Shown here in pieces: positions 34,328 through 43,049 of a stretch of DNA of 64,000 nt. The stretch spans positions 1 to 64,000 of the forward strand of contig CBFHQL010000003.1 of NCBI GenBank assembly GCA_965658025.1, read 5' to 3'. A program made the translations under genes and the position numbers. Every line of letters starts with the position of its first letter. Position 1 is the stretch's first letter. The notes beneath the pieces were generated by a model. The model did no database searches and was not told the DNA's origin. It saw only the letters and a list, made by a program, of their open reading frames with translations. This DNA is from UBA3537 sp965658025. GTDB taxonomy: Bacteria > Bacteroidota > Bacteroidia > Flavobacteriales > Flavobacteriaceae.

Positions 34328-36385
34328 ATGATGAAAGCAATAAAATATATTTTTAGTTTAAGTCTCGCCATAGCAACCCTTTGGAGCTGTGCCGATGACG
34401 AAAAAAATGTGAACTTAAATGATGTTCAAGCACCAACGGCTTTAGAACTAAGGTTTGATGTTACACAGGACAATACAGGGTTAGTAACCCTCACCCCAAC
34501 AGCCGAAGGTGCAATATCTTTTGATGTCACGCTGGGAGACGATACTCCAGAAGCTGTAGAGGTAGAAAATGGCGCGAACACCCAACATACCTATGCAGAA
34601 GGAGTATATACTGTAACGGCTACGGCCTATGGGATTACAGGCCTTTCTACAACACTGAGTGATGAATTAGTGGTGTCTTTTCAAGCACCTGAAAATCTTG
34701 TAGTAACTGTTGAAAATGATTTGTCTCAGTCAAAACAAGTCAATGTCACTGTTGAAGCGGATTACGCTATTACTTTTGATGTCTATTCAGGTGAATCAGG
34801 AAATAATGACCCTGTATCAGCCAACATTGGAGACACTGCGGCTGTGCAATACAATGAAGCAGGAATCTATGACATTACTATTGAAGTAAAAGGGGCAGCC
34901 ATTCAAATCACAACTTATGTTGAGGAGGATTTTGAAGTTACAGAAATTTTGGCGCCAACTACACCAGCACCAACACCACCTAATCGACAAGCCGATGATG
35001 TAGTGTCTATTTTTAGTAATGCCTACATAAACGTTACACTTGATGAACTCCCAACATCTTGGTCTGCTGGAGGTTTTGAAGCTACAACAATTGGAACTGA
35101 TGATGTTTGGAAGCTCACACAATTGGATTTCCTTGGGATGGTTTCTAATTATGCCAATGGGATAGATTTATCACAAATGGAAACCATGCACATAGACTAC
35201 TGGGTACCAGACAATGTAACTAGTGAACTTCTAGTCAAAATAGTAAACACTGTTGATGGCGGAGAGGACATCGAGTCATTAGGAACTACAGTTGCTGGAT
35301 CTTGGCAGTCTGTTGAGATTGATATGGCTGAATTTGATACTGGTGGAAACTTATCAAATAGAGAGAAAATTACGCAAATTCTAATAGACTATGATCAGGT
35401 ACCTGCAGGAGTTGCTTCAATTGTGTATGTAGATAATTTTTACTTCTACAAGCAACCAGCAAACTCAACGGCTCAAGTGATTAACTTTGAAAGTGGCTAT
35501 ACATTAAGTTCATTTGATGGAGGAGATATTTCAGTAATTGCCAATCCTGACACAAATGGAAACACTTCTGCTAATGTGGTACAATTAGTTAAGGGTGCTG
35601 GACAGCCATGGGCAGGTTCAAAAATAACTATAGATAATCCATTTGATATTTCTAATCCAGTGGTAACCGTAAAAGTATGGTCCCCAAGAGTCGGATTAGA
35701 CCTTCTTATGAAATTTGAAGATAATGTGCCATGGCCAAATAATACAGGGTCAGCTGAAATTACAGCGACAACTACTGTTGCTAATCAATGGGAAACGCTT
35801 ACATTTGACCACTCTGGAATAAGCTCTAGCGTCGATTGGTACAACATGGTACTCATCATGGACAATGGAACACAAGGAGATGGTTCAGCCAACTACACTA
35901 TTTATTTGGACGACTTTACAACGTCTCCAGCATTAAATTTCGAACCACAATACTCTGAATTAAGTTCATTTGATGGAGGAGATATATCAGTAATTGCTAA
36001 CCCTGATACAAATGGAAATAATTCTGCCAGTGTAGCACAAATGGTTAAAGGATCAGGGCAGCCATGGGCAGGATCAAAAATTACTGTTCCAGCGCCATTT
36101 AATATCAATTCAGCAACCGTTACCGTAAAAGTATGGTCGCCAAGAGTTGGGTTAAATCTTTTGATGAAATTTGAAGATAATGTGCCATGGCCAAACAATA
36201 CAGGGTCAGCTGAAATTACAGCGACAACTACTGTTGCTAATCAATGGGAAACCTTGACGTTTAATCATTCAGGGATTAGTGAGAGCATCGATTGGTACAA
36301 CATGGTTCTCATTATGGATAATGGCACGCAAGGTGATGGTTCAGCAAACTACACGATTTACTTAGACGATATAACAATAAATTAA
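34328..36385 (+). CDS. Surface glycan-binding lipoprotein with duplicated C-terminal module
   Basis: 685 residues, lipobox LWSC at ~19. The N-terminal half has PKD/Ig-like repeats (~35-210) and a further beta-sandwich module (~225-380, SIVYVDNFYFYKQP). Two near-identical modules of 152 residues follow (from FESGYTLSSFDGGDIS and from FEPQYSELSSFDGGDIS). Each has PWAGSKIT, VTVKVWSPRVGL and ANYTIYLDD. The copies are almost the same at DNA level. The position after SusD and the module layout indicate a SusE/F-like SGBP with tandem carbohydrate-binding modules; exposed Trp residues (QPWAG, VPWPNN, DWYNM) may form the glycan platform. Beta-glucan binding is inferred from the neighbouring enzymes. 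Confidence 0.82.
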   Translation: MMKAIKYIFSLSLAIATLWSCADDEKNVNLNDVQAPTALELRFDVTQDNTGLVTLTPTAEGAISFDVTLGDDTPEAVEVENGANTQHTYAEGVYTVTATAYGITGLSTTLSDELVVSFQAPENLVVTVENDLSQSKQVNVTVEADYAITFDVYSGESGNNDPVSANIGDTAAVQYNEAGIYDITIEVKGAAIQITTYVEEDFEVTEILAPTTPAPTPPNRQADDVVSIFSNAYINVTLDELPTSWSAGGFEATTIGTDDVWKLTQLDFLGMVSNYANGIDLSQMETMHIDYWVPDNVTSELLVKIVNTVDGGEDIESLGTTVAGSWQSVEIDMAEFDTGGNLSNREKITQILIDYDQVPAGVASIVYVDNFYFYKQPANSTAQVINFESGYTLSSFDGGDISVIANPDTNGNTSANVVQLVKGAGQPWAGSKITIDNPFDISNPVVTVKVWSPRVGLDLLMKFEDNVPWPNNTGSAEITATTTVANQWETLTFDHSGISSSVDWYNMVLIMDNGTQGDGSANYTIYLDDFTTSPALNFEPQYSELSSFDGGDISVIANPDTNGNNSASVAQMVKGSGQPWAGSKITVPAPFNINSATVTVKVWSPRVGLNLLMKFEDNVPWPNNTGSAEITATTTVANQWETLTFNHSGISESIDWYNMVLIMDNGTQGDGSANYTIYLDDITIN
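35505..36377 (+). repeat. Tandem 456-bp duplication inside the glycan-binding lipoprotein gene
   Basis: Bases 35505-35921 recur at 35961-36377 with an exact 456-bp offset (152 codons) and only scattered, mostly silent, differences. Stretches such as the one coding NNTGSAEITATTTVANQWET are almost unchanged. The similarity suggests a recent duplication or ongoing gene conversion. Confidence 0.92.
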
Positions 36386-36401
36386 AATAAATTTGTTTAT
36401 A

Positions 36402-37352
36402 ATGAAAAATTTAAAATTTTTATCAACACTATTTCTTTCCATGCTTGTTGTTACAGCATGTGAAGAAAATGATTATGAGTTTGGCCCTATAGCTGCGCCA
36501 ACGGGCTTATCTGTAGACGCCAATATCATTGGGCAAGACTCTGATAACCCTTATGGAGATGGTGAAGGACTTGTTACTTTTACAGCAACAGCAGATAATG
36601 CTCTAGCATACCAGTTTGATTTTGGTGATGGAAGGTCAGAAACAGTATCCTCTGGAGTGTATACGCACACCTATACAAAATCTGGAGTTCACCCTTACAC
36701 AGTGATTATAAGTGCTGTAGGAACCGCAGGAGTGCTATCGAGTACAACAGTAGATATCGAAGTGTTTTTCTCCTTTGTAGATGAAGAAGCCGAAACCTTT
36801 TTGGCTGGAGGATTAGACGTGGGCGATAGCAAAACATGGGTTTGGGCATCAGATATCCCACTCCATGTTGGCTTAGGACCAGTTACCGATGATTATGGAA
36901 ATGGTGAGTTTGCTTACGAGGCCTGGTGGAATACCATCGGACCAAACGATCCAGAAAAATCATGCATGTACACCAACGAGTTTGTATTTACACAAACCGC
37001 TGATGGGATGACTTTTGAGCAAACTGTTGGTCCTGCGTTTGTACCAGGGGCCTATGCAAGCATTATTGGTCTTACTGGTGATGTATGTCACGACGAATCT
37101 GAAATCTCTACAATGTTTGGTGTAAAAAATGTTTCATTTTTACCGTCAACTTCGAAAGCTGCTTTAGAGGGCTCTTATAATGAAGTACCCTACCGTGGAA
37201 CTAGCTTTGATATTTCTGATGGAGGTTTTATGGGATGGTATGTAGGCGATGTTGTGTATGATATCATTTCTATCACAGCCAATACGATGCATGTACGTTG
37301 TATACAAGAAGGAGGCGGCTTTGCGTGGTACGCCAGATACAAATCTGAATAA
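36402..37352 (+). CDS. PKD-domain lipoprotein of the PUL
   Basis: 316 residues from ATG 36402; a TTG three codons earlier is less likely. The lipobox is VVTAC (Cys at ~20). A PKD domain (~45-125) contains YQFDFGDGRSETVSSGVYTHTYTKSG. The C-terminal ~190 residues (DVGDSKTWVWASDIPLHVGLGP, EKSCMYTNEFVFTQTADGMTFE) belong to a family I know only as a conserved companion in laminarin-type loci of Flavobacteriaceae. It carries no catalytic motif I recognise. It is likely a second surface glycan-binding protein. It lies 16 bp after the SGBP gene and is followed by a terminator-like hairpin. Confidence 0.7.
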   Translation: MKNLKFLSTLFLSMLVVTACEENDYEFGPIAAPTGLSVDANIIGQDSDNPYGDGEGLVTFTATADNALAYQFDFGDGRSETVSSGVYTHTYTKSGVHPYTVIISAVGTAGVLSSTTVDIEVFFSFVDEEAETFLAGGLDVGDSKTWVWASDIPLHVGLGPVTDDYGNGEFAYEAWWNTIGPNDPEKSCMYTNEFVFTQTADGMTFEQTVGPAFVPGAYASIIGLTGDVCHDESEISTMFGVKNVSFLPSTSKAALEGSYNEVPYRGTSFDISDGGFMGWYVGDVVYDIISITANTMHVRCIQEGGGFAWYARYKSE

Positions 37353-37369
37353 TTTATTTTAAAATATAC

Positions 37370-37398
37370 GAGGCAGATAGTTATTATCTGCCTCTTTA
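37370..37398 (+). terminator. Terminator-like hairpin inside the PUL
   Basis: Perfect 10-bp stem GAGGCAGATA/TATCTGCCTC (37370-37379 and 37385-37394, 5-nt loop) with a weak T tract. It would end or attenuate the SusCD-SGBP-PKD transcript and lower expression of the glycoside hydrolases, or protect a processed 3' end. Confidence 0.65.
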
Positions 37399-37511
37399 TC
37401 CTTTTAACAATGAAACCGACATGTTAAAAATAATTATTAACACACAGCGGAATGATTATTTTAAACATCAAAGGTTACATGTGACCATTGAAAAACAATA
37501 AATATAAACAC

Positions 37512-38660
37512 ATGAAAAATAAAACCCTACTTTCGATATTTTCTATCCTTTTTTGCTGTTCAGTACTAATATTGTCATGTTCCTCTGGTGGAAACGGTGG
37601 ATCTTCTGGTGGAGGTGGCGGTAACGGCGGAGGAGGGAACGCACAAATTATTCCTTCGAACCTTGTCGTTAATGTTACCATTCAAGGACAAGATGCCCAA
37701 AATCCAAATGGGGATGGTTCAGGACAATTTTCTGCCACAGCTACAGCTACAAATGCAGTAAAATATGGGTTTAAAGTAGGAAGCAACGGTAGTGAAACAC
37801 AAAACACTACAGGTGTATTTTCATATACACTTACTGATGCAGGCACCAATCAATTTCCACTATACGTTTATGCGTATTCCAGTACTAATGACAGAATCAG
37901 TAAAATCACAAATTTAACAGTTGATGTTGAAGGGAATGGTGGCTCAGGAAACAATGATGTTCTAGTATGGTCAGATGAATTTGATGGCACGGGACCACTA
38001 GATCCGGACAAATGGGATTACGAAATAGGAAACGGATGTCCAGACCTTTGTGGTTGGGGAAATGAAGAAGAGCAGTACTATACCTCAGAAAGTGATAATG
38101 TTAAAAGAGAAAATGGAATATTGAAAATTAATGCCATCAAAGAGTCAAACGGAACATTCACCTCAGCGCGCATTAAAACCCAAGATAAATTTGAATTTAA
38201 ATATGGTCGTATTGAAATTCGAGCAAAGCTACCTTCAGCACAAGGTACATGGCCAGCATTATGGATGCTCGGAGCAAATATAGATGATGGTGCTGGTTGG
38301 CCACAATGTGGAGAGATTGACATTATGGAACAATTTCAAGATAAAAATAAGGTAAAATCAACCCTACATTGGAAACTTGCTGATGGTAATAGAGGAGAAT
38401 ACGGACAAGAAACTGCGAATACATCTTCAACAGATTGGCATGTGTATGAAATGGATTGGACTCCAACAAGTATCACAACATATTTAGATGGAAACCAGTT
38501 TTTTACAATGAATATTTCAGGAGTTGAACCCTATTATCCATTCAATGAAGATTTCTTTTTCATTTTTAATGTTGCAATGGGTGGTACTCTTGGCGGTGAA
38601 ATTGACCCAAATTTTTCTCAAGACGCCATGGAAGTAGATTATATCAGGGTGTATCAATAA
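37512..38660 (+). CDS. GH16 endo-beta-1,3-glucanase (laminarinase), surface lipoprotein with PKD-like domain
   Basis: 382 residues from ATG 37512; the TTG eight codons upstream is rejected. The lipobox is LILSC, followed by a Gly/Ser/Asn-rich linker that may act as a surface-export signal. A PKD-like domain (~50-140) precedes the GH16 domain (~150-382). The catalytic signature GEIDIMEQF has nucleophile Glu268, Asp270 and acid/base Glu273. NEEEQYYTSESDNV and WPALWMLGANIDDGAGWPQC are substrate-cleft motifs of laminarinases. It should cut beta-1,3-glucan outside the cell for uptake by SusCD. Confidence 0.92.
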   Translation: MKNKTLLSIFSILFCCSVLILSCSSGGNGGSSGGGGGNGGGGNAQIIPSNLVVNVTIQGQDAQNPNGDGSGQFSATATATNAVKYGFKVGSNGSETQNTTGVFSYTLTDAGTNQFPLYVYAYSSTNDRISKITNLTVDVEGNGGSGNNDVLVWSDEFDGTGPLDPDKWDYEIGNGCPDLCGWGNEEEQYYTSESDNVKRENGILKINAIKESNGTFTSARIKTQDKFEFKYGRIEIRAKLPSAQGTWPALWMLGANIDDGAGWPQCGEIDIMEQFQDKNKVKSTLHWKLADGNRGEYGQETANTSSTDWHVYEMDWTPTSITTYLDGNQFFTMNISGVEPYYPFNEDFFFIFNVAMGGTLGGEIDPNFSQDAMEVDYIRVYQ

Positions 38661-38661
38661 A

Positions 38662-40923
38662 ATGATTAAAGCCAATTTAACATTTTTCACAATAATTAGT
38701 TTTTTTGTGCTCAATTCTTGTGGTACTAAACATAAAAATGACCAACTCGATCAGCGCGTGAATGCCTTATTGGCGCAAATGACGCTAGAGGAGAAAGTCG
38801 GTCAAATGAATCAATATTCTAGCTTTTGGGATGTAACTGGACCTGCTCCAAAAGAAGGCTCAGCAGCAGTACAATTTGAGCAACTTAAAAACGGACTTGT
38901 AGGGTCAATGCTTAACGTTCGTGGCGCTGAAAACGTCCGTAAACTTCAAAAAATTGCAGTAGAAGAAACCCGTTTAGGGATTCCATTAATCTTTGGATTT
39001 GATGTGATTCACGGCTTTAAAACCATTAGTCCTATTCCTTTGGCAGAAGCCGCAAGTTGGGATTTAGAAGCCATTGAGACTTCGGCCAGAATAGCAGCAA
39101 CTGAAGCCGCCGCTGCAGGAATCAATTGGACATTTGCACCCATGGTCGATATTTCAAGAGATGCACGCTGGGGACGTGTTATGGAAGGCGCAGGGGAGGA
39201 CCCCTATTTAGGTTCAAAAATTGCATTTGCAAGAGTAAAGGGCTTTCAGGGCGATGACCTTTCAGCTCCAACAACCATAGCGGCTTGCGCCAAACACTTT
39301 GCAGGGTATGGATTTCCCGAAGCTGGAAAAGAATACAATACAGTTGATATAGGAACTCAAACCTTGCACAATATGGTTATGCCTCCGTTCAAGGCAACCA
39401 TCGATGCTGGTGTTCGTACTTTTATGAACTCATTTAGTCAACTCAATGGCGTTCCTGCAACAGGGAGTAAATATCTTCAGCGTACACTACTAAAAGAACA
39501 ATGGAATTTTGACGGTTTTGTGGTATCCGATTGGGGTTCAATTGAAGAAATGGTGGAACATGGTTATGCCGAAGATGCCAAACAAGCTGCCCAAATTGCT
39601 GTAGAGGCCGGATCCGATATGGATATGCAATCCCTAGCGTATGTCGATCATTTGACCGATTTAGTCAAATCTGGAGAAGTTCAGGAAGCACTTATAGACG
39701 ATGCTGCACGAAGAATATTACGCGTAAAATTTGAGTTAGGGCTTTTTGATGATCCCTATAAATACTGTAATTCTGAACGTGAAAAGTTTACTATTGGCCA
39801 TGAAAAATTTCAAGAAGCCACTTTAGAAATGGCCAAAAAGTCAATAGTGCTTTTAAAAAATAAAAACCAACTCTTACCACTAAAAAAGAAAGGGCTCAAT
39901 ATAGCGCTGATTGGTGATCTTGCAGACGATAAAACAAGTCCGCTCGGTAACTGGATTTTGGCAGCAGAAAAGAACTCAGCAGTGTCAGTACTTGAGGGGA
40001 TGAAGGCATATGAAGGCAATAATCTTGAATTTTCTGTGGGCGTCAAGCTCAATACTGGAGCGTTACAATTCGCCAAAGAATTGAACATTAATACTTCAGA
40101 TAAAAGTGATTTTCCAGCAGCATTGAAACTCGCCAAAAAAGCAGATGTTGTGGTAATGGTTTTAGGTGAACATGGTTTTCATAGCGGAGAGGGAAGAAGC
40201 AGGACACAGCTTGGATTACCGGGGCTACAGCAAGAACTTTTAGAACAAGTTTTTAAAGTCAACCAAAACATCATCCTCGTGCTCAATAACGGTAGACCAC
40301 TCGTACTGGATTGGGCAGACCAACACATTCCAGCCATTGTTGAAGCTTGGCAATTAGGGACACAAAGTGGAAATGCCATTGCTCAGGTATTATATGGCGA
40401 TTATAATCCCAGCGGGAAACTTCCAATGTCGTTTCCTAAAGCTTTAGGTCAAGTGCCCATTTATTACAATTACAAAAGTACTGGAAGGCCAACCTTACCA
40501 TCACCTGATGAAGTGTTTTGGACGCATTATCAAGATGAACAGAATGCGCCGCTTTATCCTTTTGGATATGGCCTAAGTTATACCACGTTTGCTTACAGCA
40601 ATCTAAAAATTAATAGCCAAACCGACACAACAATTGATGTTAGTGTAGAAGTTACCAACACAGGGAATGTTCAGGGGAATGAAGTGGTTCAATTGTATGT
40701 AAAAGACCATTTTGCCAGACCAACACAACCCATAAAAAGTCTTAAAGGTTTTGAACTCATTGATTTAAACCCTAGTCAAACCAAAACAGTGCATTTCACG
40801 CTTACCGAAACTGAACTTGGATTTTATGATAATGATGGAAACTTTACAGTACAACCTGGTGATTTTTCTATATATGTTGGGGGCGATTGCACAACAAAAC
40901 TTAATACCAAATTTAAATTATGA
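38662..40923 (+). CDS. GH3 beta-glucosidase
   Basis: 753 residues, lipoprotein signal (SFFVLNSCGTK). The N-terminal (alpha/beta)8 domain has IPLIFGFDVIHGFKTISPIPL and the nucleophile Asp290 in GFVVSDWGS. The second domain follows (KSIVLLKNKNQLLPLKK), with GEHGFHSGEGRSRTQLGLPG carrying the likely acid/base region. A C-terminal fibronectin-III-like domain ends in EVVQLYVKDHFARP...GGDCT. It releases glucose from short beta-glucans, probably in the periplasm. It starts 1 bp after GH16 and overlaps the second GH16 by 4 bp. Confidence 0.95.
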   Translation: MIKANLTFFTIISFFVLNSCGTKHKNDQLDQRVNALLAQMTLEEKVGQMNQYSSFWDVTGPAPKEGSAAVQFEQLKNGLVGSMLNVRGAENVRKLQKIAVEETRLGIPLIFGFDVIHGFKTISPIPLAEAASWDLEAIETSARIAATEAAAAGINWTFAPMVDISRDARWGRVMEGAGEDPYLGSKIAFARVKGFQGDDLSAPTTIAACAKHFAGYGFPEAGKEYNTVDIGTQTLHNMVMPPFKATIDAGVRTFMNSFSQLNGVPATGSKYLQRTLLKEQWNFDGFVVSDWGSIEEMVEHGYAEDAKQAAQIAVEAGSDMDMQSLAYVDHLTDLVKSGEVQEALIDDAARRILRVKFELGLFDDPYKYCNSEREKFTIGHEKFQEATLEMAKKSIVLLKNKNQLLPLKKKGLNIALIGDLADDKTSPLGNWILAAEKNSAVSVLEGMKAYEGNNLEFSVGVKLNTGALQFAKELNINTSDKSDFPAALKLAKKADVVVMVLGEHGFHSGEGRSRTQLGLPGLQQELLEQVFKVNQNIILVLNNGRPLVLDWADQHIPAIVEAWQLGTQSGNAIAQVLYGDYNPSGKLPMSFPKALGQVPIYYNYKSTGRPTLPSPDEVFWTHYQDEQNAPLYPFGYGLSYTTFAYSNLKINSQTDTTIDVSVEVTNTGNVQGNEVVQLYVKDHFARPTQPIKSLKGFELIDLNPSQTKTVHFTLTETELGFYDNDGNFTVQPGDFSIYVGGDCTTKLNTKFKL

Positions 40924-41699
40924 TATTGTTTAGAATTATACTCATATTGTCTTTGGCATTTATCACAAAAACTAGTGATAACCCTGGGAAACGCGTCATA
41001 TTTACTGAAGATTTTGAACAATCTTTTTTGGATTTAAATCATTGGAACTATGAGTTAGGGGACGGATGTCCAAACCTCTGTGGATGGGGTAATAAAGAAT
41101 ATCAGCATTACACAAAAGAAAACATTTTTGTACGTGACGAAAAACTAGTTATTAAAGCAACCAAACAAGGAGATCAATATTTTTCAGGCCGTATCACCAC
41201 CAAAGATAAAATAGAGTTTCAATACGGAACTGTTGAAGTCAAAGCAAAACTCCCACAAGGGTTAGGCGTATGGCCAGCGATTTGGATGCTTGGGCATGAT
41301 ATTGACGAAAATTATTGGCCAAATTGCGGTGAAATAGATATCATGGAATATGTGGGTAGAATGCCTGGAAAAATCCACACCACATTGCATACCAAGGACA
41401 GTTATGGTGTCTCAAAAAACACAAAAATTACGACTTTAGAAGATATTGAAAGTGGATTTCATATTTACAAAATGCAATGGGATGAACATCAAATTCAATT
41501 TTCTATTGACGACAATGTGGTTTATAACTTTGCACCTGCCGAAAAAACAGCCGAAATTTGGCCTTTCGATAAGCCATTTTACTTGATTCTTAATTTAGCT
41601 GTTGGAGGGTATTTTGGAGGATTCGAAGTTGACGATTCTATTTTCCCACAAGAATTTGTAATCGATTATATCAAAGTATACAAAGATTCTAATCTTTAA
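40920..41699 (+). CDS. Second GH16 beta-glucanase (short form)
   Basis: 259 residues: a hydrophobic leader (MILFRIILILSLAFITKTS) directly followed by the GH16 domain, without lipobox or accessory module. Catalytic GEIDIMEYVG has Glu138, Asp140 and Glu143. It shares LGDGCPNLCGWGNKEYQHYT with the first GH16, so the two are paralogues with different locations (this one probably periplasmic or freely secreted). ATG overlaps the GH3 stop (ATGA). Its 3' end overlaps the converging kdtA by 11 bp. Confidence 0.93.
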   Translation: MILFRIILILSLAFITKTSDNPGKRVIFTEDFEQSFLDLNHWNYELGDGCPNLCGWGNKEYQHYTKENIFVRDEKLVIKATKQGDQYFSGRITTKDKIEFQYGTVEVKAKLPQGLGVWPAIWMLGHDIDENYWPNCGEIDIMEYVGRMPGKIHTTLHTKDSYGVSKNTKITTLEDIESGFHIYKMQWDEHQIQFSIDDNVVYNFAPAEKTAEIWPFDKPFYLILNLAVGGYFGGFEVDDSIFPQEFVIDYIKVYKDSNL

Positions 41700-42930
41700 G
41701 TAAAAAGTTTACTTTTTCCAGAATCGCGGCAGAAGCACCTTTGTTGTTTGCAACATAGACTCCGTTTTTTTGCCCACAATTTCCTCTATGCTTTTCATCT
41801 GTAATAAACCGATCTAATGCATTTTTCAAATCAGCAGAATTTGTGATGCTTACAAGACCTCCATTTTGTAGCATTTCTTTTGCCTCAGGGAACTTTTGAT
41901 AGTTTTTTCCAATAATAATGGGGATGCCAAAAACAGCGGCTTCAAGTGTATTGTGCAATCCACTTGTTCCCATGCCACCCCCAATATAAGCTACGTCGGC
42001 ATAGCGGTAAACTTTGGACAATAGTCCGATAGTATCGACAATAAAAACCTGTTTTTCGGCTAATATTTCTTCTTTATGATTTGAGTATAAGACTGCTTTG
42101 GAACCTAAAGTACTTTTCAGTTTTTGTATATTTTGTTTTTTAATCAGATGGGGTGCGATGATAAATTTGACTGATTTTGGTGCATTTTGTATGTATGGAA
42201 TCAACACCTGTTCGTCTTCAAACCAAGTACTTCCTGCGACCACACATAATTTTCCATCTTTGAAGTCTTCAATAAACGGAAGCGTATTGTTTTGTTTTAA
42301 TTGACTCGATACACGATCAAATCTAGTATCTTTTGCGCTTGTGACATTTTGGTAACCAATATTTTGCAATAGCTTTTTTGACTCAATGTTTTGCGTAAAT
42401 ATGTGATCGAAACAAAAGAACAGATGCTTCCATTGTTTGCCATAAAACTTAAAAAAGTATTGGTCAGGCCGCAACAATGCCGAAATTAAAACAACCTTAG
42501 CAGTATGATTTTTTAAAGCGTTTAAGTAATTAGGCCACAATTCATATTTGACAAAAACAACGAGTTTTGGATGTGTTAGTTCTAAGAATTTTTGAACTTG
42601 TTTTTTAGTGTCTAAAGGCAAATACACCGTAATTGGCGTTAGTGGATTCTCTTTGCGAATTTCATAACCTGAAGGCGAAAAAAAAGAAAGCACAATTTTT
42701 GTCTTTGGATTTTGTTCCTTTAGCTGCTCAAATACAGGCAAACCCTGCTCGTATTCACCCAATGAGGCACAATGAAACCAAAAAACTTCATCGCCTTTTT
42801 GAAGATGTTCTTGAAGAATTTTAAAGGTTTTTTGACGCCCATCAATTCCTTTTTTTAGCTTCGTATTAAACTGCCCAAACACCGGGAGCAACAAACGAAC
42901 CAGTTCATTAATAAGATTATAGATGGCCAT
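41689..42930 (-). CDS. kdtA/waaA: 3-deoxy-D-manno-octulosonic acid (Kdo) transferase
   Basis: 413 residues from ATG 42930; the TTG one codon before is rejected. An N-terminal hydrophobic anchor (MAIYNLINELVRLLLPVF) is followed by the GT30 domain: FWFHCASLGEYEQGLPVFEQL, FVKYELWPNYLNAL, and in the second Rossmann half VAGSTWFEDEQVL and YIGGGMGTSGLHNTLEAAVFGIPIIIG. It adds Kdo to lipid A precursor at the inner membrane. Confidence 0.94.
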   Translation of the reverse strand: MAIYNLINELVRLLLPVFGQFNTKLKKGIDGRQKTFKILQEHLQKGDEVFWFHCASLGEYEQGLPVFEQLKEQNPKTKIVLSFFSPSGYEIRKENPLTPITVYLPLDTKKQVQKFLELTHPKLVVFVKYELWPNYLNALKNHTAKVVLISALLRPDQYFFKFYGKQWKHLFFCFDHIFTQNIESKKLLQNIGYQNVTSAKDTRFDRVSSQLKQNNTLPFIEDFKDGKLCVVAGSTWFEDEQVLIPYIQNAPKSVKFIIAPHLIKKQNIQKLKSTLGSKAVLYSNHKEEILAEKQVFIVDTIGLLSKVYRYADVAYIGGGMGTSGLHNTLEAAVFGIPIIIGKNYQKFPEAKEMLQNGGLVSITNSADLKNALDRFITDEKHRGNCGQKNGVYVANNKGASAAILEKVNFLLKD

Positions 42931-42981
42931 CAATGCGCTTTAATTTATAACAAAAATACATTCTTTATCTTAATTTTAGCA

Positions 42982-43009
42982 TTTGCCCATCGCTATTTTT
43001 GTATTTTTG
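42982..43009 (+). promoter_or_regulatory. Promoter of the DegT-type aminotransferase gene
   Basis: TTTG (42982-42985) and a perfect TATTTTTG (43002-43009) with a 16-bp spacer; the ATG follows 40 bp later. A second TATTTTTG copy overlaps just upstream. It is divergent from kdtA. Confidence 0.5.
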
Positions 43010-43049
43010 TGGGGCACAAAATAGATGTGTTATCAATCAACATAACGCC

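Noticed and set aside
38662..41699. Cellulose or xylan specificity for the PUL
   Set aside because: GH16 with the GEIDIME motif plus GH3 points to beta-1,3-(1,4/1,6)-glucan; no GH5, GH9, GH10 or GH43 is present.
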